From VGJJ01 sp964480705 (lineage in GTDB: Archaea; Iainarchaeota; Iainarchaeia; Iainarchaeales; VGJJ01): a DNA stretch of 7,310 bases. The notes below the pieces were generated by a model. The model saw only the letters and a list, made by a program, of their open reading frames with translations. It was not told the origin of the DNA and made no database searches. The position numbers and the translations under genes are program-made. The stretch lies in NCBI GenBank assembly GCA_964480705.1, contig CAYZPC010000023.1, forward strand, positions 1 through 7,310, in the 5' to 3' direction. Shown piece after piece: positions 1-5,872 of this stretch (position 1 is the first letter of the stretch; each line of letters begins with the position of its first letter).

Positions 1-54
1 AACCCACGACCCCCAGTTTACAAAACTGGTGCTCTGCCGCTGAGCTACGAGGGC
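1..54 (-). tRNA. tRNA-Thr (anticodon UGU), 3' part cut off by the window start
   Basis: Read on the minus strand, this gives a 7-nt acceptor 5' strand (GCCCTCG, 54-48), U8-A9, a D-stem GCTC/GAGC with a 7-nt loop holding GG, a perfect 5-bp anticodon stem CCAGT/ACTGG (29-25 with 17-13), and a loop TTTGTAA with anticodon TGT at 22-20. A 5-nt variable loop and the first T-arm strand (GTGGG, then TT) follow before the window ends. UGU decodes ACA, so it charges threonine. The T-arm 3' strand and acceptor 3' strand lie outside, so acceptor pairing cannot be checked. No intron is seen. It is divergent from the cysteine-cluster gene. Confidence 0.9.
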
Positions 55-80
55 GGCATACCAAAAAGCCGTAAAAACGC

Positions 81-87
81 ATAAAAA
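81..87 (-). promoter_or_regulatory. possible TATA box for tRNA-Thr
   Basis: The minus strand reads TTTTTAT about 30 bases upstream of the mature tRNA 5' end, which fits an archaeal TATA box with transcription starting a few bases before the tRNA. The same AT-rich bases also lie about 27 bases before an in-frame ATG at 112 on the plus strand, so the assignment is not unique. Confidence 0.35.
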
Positions 88-147
88 TGGTCGTTTTGCC
101 GCGTTAAACGGATGCCACTTTTATGCCTTTTCGAGGGTTTTATTCAT

Positions 148-819
148 ATGGAAGCCCAAATTTACCCTCCCGCGAATGCCATTTCGGCCTGCCAGAAGTG
201 CGGCGAATGCTGCAAACGGTATGCTATTTCCGTCCTTCCCAATGAACTTTCCCGCCAGGCGGCTTTCTTCAAACTAAGCGAAAAAGAATTCACCTCCATT
301 TACACGCGTCTTCTCGTGCAGCTCGTTCCATTTTCCTCGGGAAACCACCCCTTAGCGATTCACACCAATTTGATTCCTCAAAATATTTGGAAAAAACTCC
401 AAGCGGCCGGTTTTGAGGGCGAATATGCGATGATTCTCCCCATGGTTGGTTTCAAGAAGAAAGAATATTGTGTTTTTTTCAATCCTGAAACGTTTGGGTG
501 CACCATGCACAGTGTAAAACCCTCGCAGTGTAGTTTGTTTCCTTTTGCCAGCGTGGAAGATAATGTGGATTATTCCAAAGCATATGATTTTTGCGAACTC
601 GCAACCATTTCCTCTCCCACCAAATACACGACCGCACTGCAAGTTGCCCAGCGCAGAGAAATGAAAAACTATTTTGATTCTGTTGCGGAAAAAGGCCTGT
701 TGAGCGTTTGGAAAAATGTTCCAAATGAGGGCGATATTATTTTCCGCGGAAAAAAAGTTGCAGATATCTCGCTCAACGAGTTAACAGTCTGGTTATCCGC
801 TGCCAATACTAAAAAGTAG
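148..819 (+). CDS. YkgJ-family cysteine-cluster protein (CxxCxxCC type)
   Basis: The product is a 223-residue soluble protein with the signature of the YkgJ/PF03692 family, proposed to bind zinc or an Fe-S cluster through clustered cysteines; no reaction is established for most members. The N-terminal motif CQKCGECC (residues 15-22) is followed by KEYCVFF (C108), C118, the segment HSVKPSQCSLFPF (C128) and C149. Together these make the usual CxxCGxCC plus C-x9-C-x9-C layout. The C-terminal 70 residues are not family-diagnostic. I chose the ATG at 148 because the motif then starts near the N-terminus and TTTTAT (119-124) lies about 26 bases upstream. An in-frame ATG at 112 would add 12 hydrophobic residues and also has a TATA-like box (81-88) at suitable spacing, so the start is open. 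No Shine-Dalgarno sequence decides it. The family call is firm; the function is unknown. Confidence 0.85.
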   Translation: MEAQIYPPANAISACQKCGECCKRYAISVLPNELSRQAAFFKLSEKEFTSIYTRLLVQLVPFSSGNHPLAIHTNLIPQNIWKKLQAAGFEGEYAMILPMVGFKKKEYCVFFNPETFGCTMHSVKPSQCSLFPFASVEDNVDYSKAYDFCELATISSPTKYTTALQVAQRREMKNYFDSVAEKGLLSVWKNVPNEGDIIFRGKKVADISLNELTVWLSAANTKK

Positions 820-834
820 TTCGCCGAGGCGAAC
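819..834. repeat. perfect palindrome with 7-bp arms, between two genes
   Basis: GTTCGCC-GA-GGCGAAC starts on the last base of the cysteine-cluster stop codon and ends one base before the TATA-like box of the next gene. A 2-base centre is too tight for a good RNA hairpin unless inner pairs open, so a dimeric-repressor site overlapping the TFB recognition element is as plausible as a terminator. No T-tract follows, which argues against a terminator. Confidence 0.5.
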
Positions 835-835
835 G

Positions 836-843
836 TTAAAATA
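836..843 (+). promoter_or_regulatory. TATA box of the unknown basic-protein gene
   Basis: TTAAAATA is centred about 26 bases before the ATG at 866, the archaeal spacing from TATA centre to transcription start. This implies a leaderless or near-leaderless mRNA. A GAAGGA run just before the ATG resembles a ribosome binding site, but its spacing (about 2 bases) is too short to matter. Confidence 0.6.
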
Positions 844-865
844 GCCAGTTACTGTTTGAAGGATT

Positions 866-1549
866 ATGCCAAAGCGAGCCAGACTCTCCCCTGCTGAAAA
901 AGCCAGACGTGAAAGTGCACGCGCCATGCAACGGCGTGAAGCGAAACAAAAAAAGCAAGCAGAGGAGAAAGTTCAAAGGCACAATCATTCCGTTAAGTGG
1001 ACACTCGAAAATTTTCTGAACTCGCACGTTCCACCCGCATTTAGTTCTCCCGCAGAATATGCTGAAGCATTGACTGCCATTCAACGTGCGAATCGCTCGG
1101 GCGAACACCAAAAATATGGTAAAGTAGGAATTGCTGTCCGAGTAAAAGGTCCCAGCCTCAAGAACAAATCCGAACGCAACCCTCGCGACGTGGGATTTGA
1201 TCACGAAGATAAGCAAGGCGTTCAACGACTTCGCCGCGCTGGAAACACCGACGAAATTACACGCGCACTGTATAATGAAAACTATTATTTCCACTTGCCC
1301 AAGCGCTCAATCGAGTACTATGTCATTAATCGAAATGTTCCACTAATACGCAAAACACTTGTTAATCCATTTATCAAGACTGCCGAGTCAAACACCTATC
1401 ACATGATGTGCGACGCATTTTATGCATTTAATGGACACATGAATAAAGACATTCAATACATGACACGCAACACGTGGAAACTCTACGATATCTTGCTCAA
1501 AAAAGCGAATGAGATTCGTTCACGGGCTAAACTTCCGCATATTTTTTAG
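866..1549 (+). CDS. unrecognised basic 227-residue protein with a charged helical N-terminus
   Basis: I do not recognise this family. Residues 1-40 are almost entirely K, R, E, Q and A, with no helix breaker from about residue 10 to 38, and should form a long charged helix or coiled coil that could contact nucleic acid or ribosome. Residues 45-75 (WTLENFLNSH...SPAEYAEAL) look like a small helical unit. Residues 85-125 are basic and polar (KNKSERNPRDVGF). The C-terminal 100 residues are rich in Tyr, Asn and His (ALYNENYYFHLPKRSIEYY, HMMCDAFYAFNGHM) and end in LPHIF. There is one cysteine, no membrane segment and no signal peptide. The start is supported by the TATA box at -26. The stop codon interleaves with that of the PPC gene on the other strand. 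A DNA- or RNA-binding role is inferred only from charge. An open frame on the opposite strand (836-1294) is judged a shadow. Confidence 0.7.
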   Translation: MPKRARLSPAEKARRESARAMQRREAKQKKQAEEKVQRHNHSVKWTLENFLNSHVPPAFSSPAEYAEALTAIQRANRSGEHQKYGKVGIAVRVKGPSLKNKSERNPRDVGFDHEDKQGVQRLRRAGNTDEITRALYNENYYFHLPKRSIEYYVINRNVPLIRKTLVNPFIKTAESNTYHMMCDAFYAFNGHMNKDIQYMTRNTWKLYDILLKKANEIRSRAKLPHIF

Positions 1550-1554
1550 TTTTT
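1542..1554 (+). terminator. probable T-tract terminator of the unknown gene
   Basis: TTTTTT (1542-1547) and TTTTT (1550-1554) flank the stop codon. Archaeal RNA polymerase terminates at T-rich tracts without needing a hairpin, so transcription probably stops at or just past the end of the gene. No matching T-run serves the convergent minus-strand gene here. Confidence 0.4.
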
Positions 1555-1974
1555 CACACCGCTCAACCCGCTTTCTTTCACGGGATTCTCGGCTGTTTGA
1601 TAGAATTTGAGCGTAAGTTCAAATCCTTTCGCGGCAATCGCCTTCACTAATGTTCCGTCCCACATTTGCATTCCGAGCATGAATCCCACGTGCATGTCTC
1701 CAATCACACCATCTTTCAAATTCATGAACCTTCCAGAGCACGAGACAATGCGCCCATTTTTGATTTCCGTGCTCACGAATCGAGACTTGTTGAAATAATT
1801 GATCGTGGCATCCTTCAATTGTCCTTCTGCGTTAAGCGCGCTCGCTTCTTTAATGCCGTGTTGGCGAATCGCCGTCTTGACTCCGCTTAACACGTCATCC
1901 CCTTCGTCAAACACTAAATTGAGTGTCTTTTCCACACTTTTTCCTGAGTAAATTGTCGTATCCAATTGTCCCAT
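1546..1974 (-). CDS. PPC-domain (DUF296, PD1-like) protein
   Basis: This 142-residue protein matches the PPC/DUF296 fold (PF03479), found in plant AT-hook proteins and as stand-alone proteins in bacteria and archaea. Family landmarks appear in order: RQHGI (37-41), EGQLKDATI (50-58), SCSGRF (78-83), GDMHVGF (92-98), DGTLVKAIAAKGFELTLKFY (106-125). Stand-alone members form trimers; their role is unknown and DNA binding is only presumed. From memory of the family, the central strand usually carries an H-x-H pair and a GGH turn. Here only one His of the pair remains (H95) and the turn reads DGT, so any metal site is probably altered. The ATG at 1974 is preceded by GGGGGAATGATGC and by GTATAC about 32 bases upstream, implying a very short leader. 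The gene is divergent from the uracil-DNA glycosylase and overlaps the unknown gene by 4 bases at the 3' end. Confidence 0.8.
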   Translation of the reverse strand: MGQLDTTIYSGKSVEKTLNLVFDEGDDVLSGVKTAIRQHGIKEASALNAEGQLKDATINYFNKSRFVSTEIKNGRIVSCSGRFMNLKDGVIGDMHVGFMLGMQMWDGTLVKAIAAKGFELTLKFYQTAENPVKESGLSGVKN

Positions 1975-2003
1975 GCATCATTCCCCCGCGCACGCGTTGG
2001 CTA

Positions 2004-2009
2004 GTATAC
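2004..2009 (-). promoter_or_regulatory. possible TATA box of the PPC gene
   Basis: GTATAC is centred about 32 bases upstream of the minus-strand ATG at 1974, predicting a leader of about 6 bases. The match to the archaeal TATA consensus is only fair, but it is the only TATA-like element at suitable distance. Confidence 0.35.
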
Positions 2010-2051
2010 GTGTTCCACGTTTATTAGCATATTTTTTCATGTAGCAACCCA

Positions 2052-2059
2052 TTTATTTA
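2052..2059 (+). promoter_or_regulatory. TATA box of the uracil-DNA glycosylase gene
   Basis: TTTATTTA is centred 25-26 bases before the ATG at 2081, and no Shine-Dalgarno sequence lies between. This fits a leaderless archaeal transcript and supports the chosen start. Confidence 0.6.
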
Positions 2060-2080
2060 GGGGAAAACCGTTTCTTTTCC

Positions 2081-2626
2081 ATGAGTTCACTCCCCCAGCT
2101 CCATCAAACCATCGCGGCATGCACATTGTGCCCTCTTTCTCAAACACGCACACGCACCGTTCCCGGAGAAGGGCCTGCTCACCCCCACCTCATGCTCGTG
2201 GGGGAAGCCCCGGGTCGGAATGAAGACGAATCCGGCCGGCCTTTCTGCGGCGCGGCGGGAAAAAAACTCGATATGCTATTGGAAAACGCAGGCCTTTCGC
2301 GCGCAGATGTTTTCATCACAAGCGTAGTAAAATGTCGCCCGCCCGATAATCGCGTTCCAACGCTCACCGAGGCACACACGTGTAAAAAAAATTATTTGGT
2401 TGAGCAAATCAAAATTCTCCAGCCCAACATTATTGGTCTCATGGGCCGCACGGCTATTTCTCACGTGTTGGAGAATGAAAAAATTGATTTAGAAAAAATG
2501 CACGGGCAGATTATTGAGAGAAATGGTCAGCGCTATGCTATTTTGTACCATCCCGCCGCGATGATTTACAATCAAAAACTTCGCGAAACGATGGTGAATG
2601 ATTTTCGTGCACTCGCACAAAAGTAG
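2081..2626 (+). CDS. family 4 uracil-DNA glycosylase (4Fe-4S)
   Basis: The enzyme removes uracil from DNA, the first step of base excision repair of deaminated cytosine; it acts on both single- and double-stranded DNA in characterised members. The 181 residues are close to the usual family size of roughly 190-200. Motif A is GEAPGRNEDESGRPF (41-55), which includes the water-activating and uracil-stacking segment. Motif B is HPAAM (157-161), the DNA-intercalating loop. The four cluster cysteines have the family 4 pattern: C14 and C17 (CTLC), C85 in KCRPPDNR, and C101, 16 residues later. Nothing essential is missing. The ATG at 2081 places the first cluster cysteine at residue 14, as in relatives, and has a TATA box at -26. 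The gene is divergent from the PPC gene and 80 bases upstream of the permease, which appears to have its own promoter. Confidence 0.95.
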   Translation: MSSLPQLHQTIAACTLCPLSQTRTRTVPGEGPAHPHLMLVGEAPGRNEDESGRPFCGAAGKKLDMLLENAGLSRADVFITSVVKCRPPDNRVPTLTEAHTCKKNYLVEQIKILQPNIIGLMGRTAISHVLENEKIDLEKMHGQIIERNGQRYAILYHPAAMIYNQKLRETMVNDFRALAQK

Positions 2627-2663
2627 TCATTTTTCAATTAACGCTCGTGATGTGCCTAGTAGA

Positions 2664-2670
2664 TTTATCA
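2664..2670 (+). promoter_or_regulatory. possible TATA box of the APC permease gene
   Basis: TTTATCA is centred about 40 bases before the ATG at 2707, predicting a start near 2693 and a leader of about 14 bases containing TGTGAG, a partial Shine-Dalgarno match 4-5 bases before the ATG. No better TATA element precedes the upstream GTG/ATG alternatives at 2647/2650. Confidence 0.3.
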
Positions 2671-2706
2671 ACCCTCAGAGAATACGAGGTGCATGGATGT
2701 GAGAAC

Positions 2707-3972
2707 ATGGCATTGAAGCGCGAACTGAGTTTGTGGGAAATTGTCCTTGCAGGAGTAGGAGTCATTGTAGGAGCGGGAATTTACGCCTTGCTAGGAAAAG
2801 GCGCTGGCATCGTGGGTGACAGAATTTGGTTGAGTTTTGCGATTGGCGGCTTCATTGCATTAATGACGAGTTTGAGCTATTCTGAATTGGCCTCTCGTTT
2901 TCCTAAAGCGGGTGCCGAGTACGTGTATGCCAAAAATATTATTGGCGAAAAAATTGCTCGCTTAGTAGGTTTTGCATTGTTATTCGTTGGCTTCACCTCC
3001 GCAACCACCGTTGCATTAGGTTTCGGCGGCTACTTGCATGGATTATTCAACACCCCTGTTCTTTGGGGCGCGGCGGGTGTGATTGCACTTTGCGGTCTTA
3101 TTCTATTGCGCGGGGCTAAATTTACGACTCGTCTCGCGAGTGGAATTTCCATTATTGAAGTAATTGGTTTGCTCGTCGTTGTTTTCATTGGCGTTCCAAC
3201 TATTATGAATGGGTTTGGCATCCCCGCGCTGGGAGAATTACCGAATGTGTTGTTTGGCACTGCCGTCGTGTTCTTTGCTTTTTTGGGTTTTGAAGAACTC
3301 GTTCGAATGTCCGAGGAAACGAAGAAAGCGCGCACCCAAATGCCCAAAGCCCTCATTGCAGCAGTGGCCATTTCTTCCGTGTTGTATGTGCTAGTCTCCG
3401 CTTCGGCGATAGGATTAGTGGGTGCCGATGTTTTAGGCAAAAGCACGTCTCCATTAGCAACCGTTGTTCGCCCATCATTGGGAGAAAATGGTTTCTTCCT
3501 CATGAGTTTGGCGGGTTTGCTTTCCACGTTTAACACCGTTCTCCTCATTGTTCTCGCGTCCTCGCGCTTACTTTACGGAATGAGCACCGAGAAAACGATT
3601 CCTAGTCTTTTCAGCCAGACGCGCAACAGCCAGCCCATTTACGCATTAGGAGTTGCAGTCGTGGCCTCTCTCGCGCTGCTGGTGATTCAAGACATCACCA
3701 CCATTGCACAGATGACGGACGCATTATTGTTCGCGGTGTTTGCCATCATGAACATTATCATCATCAAAATCCACTGGGACAATCACAAAAAATTCACGGG
3801 ATTTAACGTGCCATTAAGCATTGCCAAAGTCCCCATTCCTGCCGTGCTGGGTTTTGCTTCCAGCGCAGGAATGCTATTGTTTGTGGAATGGCACGCCCTC
3901 GCATATAGCTTTGGTTTCTTTGCCGCGATATCCATCGTTCTTCATTTTTTGCGCCCGCGTGGAAAAAAATAG
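2707..3972 (+). CDS. APC-superfamily amino acid permease
   Basis: This is a 421-residue integral membrane transporter with about 12 hydrophobic segments, probably importing amino acids by symport or exchange. TM1 carries the unwound substrate-binding motif GVGVIVGAGIY (16-26). SYSELASRFPKAGAEYVY (57-74) is the family's TM2-TM3 signature, with the P-x-AG-E-Y core. GFEELVRMSEETKKARTQMP (194-213) is the classic cytoplasmic loop after TM6, usually seen as GF(D/E)..........EE.K.P.+..P. The C-terminus RPRGKK should be cytoplasmic. The start was set at the ATG at 2707 because relatives begin a few residues before ELSLWEIV. Upstream in-frame GTG 2647 or ATG 2650 would add about 20 polar residues with no promoter at a suitable distance. 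The substrate cannot be read from the sequence. The gene is convergent with DUF4256, 20 bases apart. Confidence 0.88.
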   Translation: MALKRELSLWEIVLAGVGVIVGAGIYALLGKGAGIVGDRIWLSFAIGGFIALMTSLSYSELASRFPKAGAEYVYAKNIIGEKIARLVGFALLFVGFTSATTVALGFGGYLHGLFNTPVLWGAAGVIALCGLILLRGAKFTTRLASGISIIEVIGLLVVVFIGVPTIMNGFGIPALGELPNVLFGTAVVFFAFLGFEELVRMSEETKKARTQMPKALIAAVAISSVLYVLVSASAIGLVGADVLGKSTSPLATVVRPSLGENGFFLMSLAGLLSTFNTVLLIVLASSRLLYGMSTEKTIPSLFSQTRNSQPIYALGVAVVASLALLVIQDITTIAQMTDALLFAVFAIMNIIIIKIHWDNHKKFTGFNVPLSIAKVPIPAVLGFASSAGMLLFVEWHALAYSFGFFAAISIVLHFLRPRGKK

Positions 3973-3973
3973 T

Positions 3974-3982
3974 AAAAAAAAA
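3974..3982 (-). terminator. T-tract terminator of the DUF4256 gene
   Basis: Nine consecutive A on the plus strand give a T9 run on the minus strand 11-19 bases after the DUF4256 stop codon. This is a typical archaeal intrinsic terminator. On the plus strand the permease has only a TTTT (3991-3994) after its stop, so its transcript may run into the antisense of DUF4256. Confidence 0.5.
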
Positions 3983-3992
3983 GCAAATAATT

Positions 3993-4559
3993 TTACAAGC
4001 GCAGCGCGCTGCGAAACCCTCTCGCGGCGTAATAGGATTCTGCCCCATTGTGATACGTGAATACGCGCCCGTATCGTTTATCTCCAAAAATAGCTCCGCC
4101 TTTTTTTCGAATGTCGGAGGGCGTTTTCAACCATGAGGATGTTTTCAAATCAAAATCTCCCACTTCTTGCAACGCACCATACTCTTCTTCATTCAACAAT
4201 TCCACCCCCATCTCTTTCGACACGTTCACTGCACTATTTTTGGGTTTGTTTTCTTTCCGCGCGCGCAGTGCTTCATCATCATAGCATAAGCTCCTTCTCC
4301 CCGATGGACTCTCCGCACAACAGTCCACAAAAACAATTTCGCTTGATTTTTTTCCCAGCAAAACAACATCCGGTTCTCCGCCCGTGCGTTCCATTTCATG
4401 GATGGAAAAAAGTTTACTCGGATTTTTTTCAAGTTTGGCTTTCACTGCCGCCCAAGTTATTCCACGATGCCTGTTCGCATGTTTTTCGAAACGTGTTTGG
4501 AGTGTTTTGAGTAATTTTTCGCTCTCATTGACAGATAATTTGGATGAAGATGAAGCCAT
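3993..4559 (-). CDS. DUF4256-family protein
   Basis: This 188-residue soluble protein belongs to the uncharacterised DUF4256 family (PF14066), whose members are of similar length, so it looks complete. Recognisable blocks are LLKTLQTRFEKHANRHRGI (16-34), EMERTGGEPDVV (55-66), DCCAESPSGRRSLCYDDEAL (79-98), KTSSWLKTPSDIRKKGGAIF (139-158) and YHNGAESYYAARGFR (169-183). The charged invariant pieces (ERTGGEPD, AESP.GRRS.CYD, YHNGAESYYAARGFR) look like an active site, but no reaction is known. I know the family mainly from bacteria, so transfer into this lineage is possible. The ATG at 4559 has a TATA box at -26, and the N-terminal SSSS stretch before residue 12 is not conserved. The gene lies downstream of tRNA-Glu on the same strand but has its own promoter. 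Confidence 0.88.
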   Translation of the reverse strand: MASSSSKLSVNESEKLLKTLQTRFEKHANRHRGITWAAVKAKLEKNPSKLFSIHEMERTGGEPDVVLLGKKSSEIVFVDCCAESPSGRRSLCYDDEALRARKENKPKNSAVNVSKEMGVELLNEEEYGALQEVGDFDLKTSSWLKTPSDIRKKGGAIFGDKRYGRVFTYHNGAESYYAARGFRSALRL

Positions 4560-4580
4560 GGTGTAACGCTCTTTTCATAG

Positions 4581-4588
4581 TTTATAAA
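4581..4588 (-). promoter_or_regulatory. TATA box of the DUF4256 gene
   Basis: TTTATAAA, near the archaeal consensus, is centred about 26 bases upstream of the minus-strand ATG at 4559 with no Shine-Dalgarno sequence in between, implying a leaderless mRNA. It lies in the 43-base gap between the tRNA-Glu 3' end and the gene, so the two are separately transcribed. Confidence 0.65.
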
Positions 4589-4602
4589 ATTAGAAGAAAT
4601 AG

Positions 4603-4677
4603 TGCCCCGAACGGGATTTGAACCCGTGTTTCCACCGTGAGAGGGTGGCATCCTTGACCGGGCTAGACGATCGGGGC
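4603..4677 (-). tRNA. tRNA-Glu (anticodon CUC)
   Basis: A complete 75-nt cloverleaf folds on the minus strand. The acceptor is GCCCCGA/TCGGGGC with discriminator A, and the D-stem GTCT/GGAT contains G-U pairs, as is usual in tRNA-Glu. The D-loop is 11 nt with GG. The anticodon stem CCACC/GGTGG holds the loop CTCTCAC, giving anticodon CTC, followed by variable loop AAAC, T-stem ACGGG/CCCGT and loop TTCAAAT. The 3' CCA is not encoded (CTA follows the discriminator). There is no intron. It decodes GAG. Confidence 0.97.
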
Positions 4678-4841
4678 AACTAGTCAACGGCACAAAAAAT
4701 CTTGTTTGTTGGCAAAAAAGAGAAGTAGGCAATGAAATCACTACTTTCCCGCTCTCACCAGGGAAACAAGCCTTTTGGGCTGTTATAACCATTCTTCCCT
4801 AGGCAAGCCCTTATATTCGCTTCTTCTCCGACCACTAGTAT
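4678..4841. other. intergenic region between tRNA-Glu and deoxyhypusine synthase
   Basis: These 164 bases separate two divergent transcripts. They hold the deoxyhypusine synthase TATA box and presumably the tRNA-Glu promoter, for which no clear TATA box stands out. Three short inverted repeats are packed together: AAGTAG/CTACTT (4723-4728, 4741-4746), TTTCCC/GGGAAA (4745-4750, 4761-4766) and AGCC/GGCT around 4769-4781. The only small open frame (ATG 4732, 18 codons) has no supporting signal. Confidence 0.5.
4811..4817 (+). promoter_or_regulatory. TATA box of the deoxyhypusine synthase gene
   Basis: TTATATT is centred about 28 bases before the ATG at 4842, predicting a leader of 0-3 bases. 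The intervening bases have no Shine-Dalgarno sequence. Confidence 0.55.
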
Positions 4842-5837
4842 ATGCCCAAAAAGACTATGAAAAATGCGTACGCGAGCATTTTCAAGAAGAGCGTCAAAGC
4901 GGAAGGGGTTTCCGTGGCGGGCATCAATTTTGATGAAAAAATAGATATCCCCAAACTCCTCGCAGGAATTTCCACGAGCGGTTTTCAAGCCACTCATTTG
5001 GGAAAGGCCATTGAAATTGTAAAAAAAATGCGCGCGGAAAAAGTCACTATCTTTTTGGGTTACACTTCCAACCAAATTTCTTCCGGAAATCGTGAAATCA
5101 TTCGCTATTTAGTGCAGCACAAATTAGTCGATGCGCTAGTAACCACGGCAGGTGGAATTGAGGAGGATTTTATCAAAACGCACGCTCCCTTTTTCATTTC
5201 AGACTTTCGCCTCGACGGTGCCAAGTTGCGCGCGAAGGGAATTAATCGCATTGGAAACCTTCTCGCGCCCAATGAGCGATATATTTGGTTTGAAAAATTC
5301 TTCCAGCCTATTTTAGAAGAGTTGGTGGACGAACAAGAAAAAACAAAACACATTTTCTCCGCGTCCGAAATTATTTTTCGCATGGGAGAAAAAATCAACC
5401 ATAAGGACAGTGTGTACTACTGGGCGCACAAAAACAAAATTCCCGTTTTCTGTCCCGCATTGATGGATGGCGCAATCGGTGACAATTGTTATTTTTTCAA
5501 TTATAATCGCAAATATGGAAAAAAACTCATCATTGACCAAATTGGCGACCATCACAAGTTGATTGAGATGACATTAGATGCCAAAGACACGGGCATTATT
5601 GTGTTAGGTTCCGGCCTCGTGAAACACACGCTGTGCAACGCTAACATGTATCGCGAGGGTGCCAAGTATGCGGTGTACATGACTACAGCACAAGAGTTTG
5701 ATGGTTCAGACTCGGGAGCAGAGCCCGAGGAAGCCAAGAGTTGGGGAAAAATTGCCGCGGATGCGAACACCGTAAAGGTGGTGGGCGACACCACTATTCT
5801 TTTGCCTCTTTTAGTAGCGGGCGCTTTCAAAAAATAA
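4842..5837 (+). CDS. dys: deoxyhypusine synthase
   Basis: The enzyme transfers the aminobutyl group of spermidine to one lysine of translation factor aIF5A in an NAD-dependent reaction, making deoxyhypusine. At 331 residues it is somewhat shorter than the human enzyme (369). FLGYTSNQISSGNRE (71-85) and TTAGGIEEDF (101-110) form the NAD site. VYYWAHKNKIPVFCPALMDG (191-210) and VKHTLCNAN (260-268) follow. EFDGSDSGAEPEEAKSWGKI (285-304) holds the active lysine, K303. Aligned with human at a constant offset of 26, H288, N292, D313, D316, E323, W327 and K329 correspond to H262, N266, D287, D290, E297, W301 and K303, all kept. The enzyme should therefore be active and require cellular spermidine. 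Some bacterial relatives have other polyamine activities, but this motif set favours true deoxyhypusine synthase. It stands alone with its own TATA box; the aIF5A gene is not in the window. Confidence 0.96.
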   Translation: MPKKTMKNAYASIFKKSVKAEGVSVAGINFDEKIDIPKLLAGISTSGFQATHLGKAIEIVKKMRAEKVTIFLGYTSNQISSGNREIIRYLVQHKLVDALVTTAGGIEEDFIKTHAPFFISDFRLDGAKLRAKGINRIGNLLAPNERYIWFEKFFQPILEELVDEQEKTKHIFSASEIIFRMGEKINHKDSVYYWAHKNKIPVFCPALMDGAIGDNCYFFNYNRKYGKKLIIDQIGDHHKLIEMTLDAKDTGIIVLGSGLVKHTLCNANMYREGAKYAVYMTTAQEFDGSDSGAEPEEAKSWGKIAADANTVKVVGDTTILLPLLVAGAFKK

Positions 5838-5872
5838 CCATAAATTGACTCTCCGGCGGCGCGCTTCCTTGA

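Noticed and set aside
74..97. Inverted pair AAAACG/CGTTTT around the TATA-like bases near tRNA-Thr
   Set aside because: Short, AT-rich arms 12 bases apart in an A/T-run-rich gap; easily random.
836..1294. Minus-strand open frame (152 codons) opposite the unknown gene
   Set aside because: It is hydrophobic and unlike any family. It would end inside the opposite gene's promoter, while the plus-strand frame has a TATA box at -26 and ends at a tidy convergent junction.
3030..3548. Minus-strand open frame (172 codons) opposite the APC permease
   Set aside because: Antisense shadow of a gene with firm APC motifs; no promoter or recognisable domain.
4732..4788. 18-codon plus-strand open frame in the gap before deoxyhypusine synthase
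   Set aside because: No TATA box at suitable distance and no ribosome binding site; the length is within chance.
4457..4792. Minus-strand open frame running through tRNA-Glu
   Set aside because: It overlaps a complete tRNA and the N-terminal part of DUF4256 in another frame.
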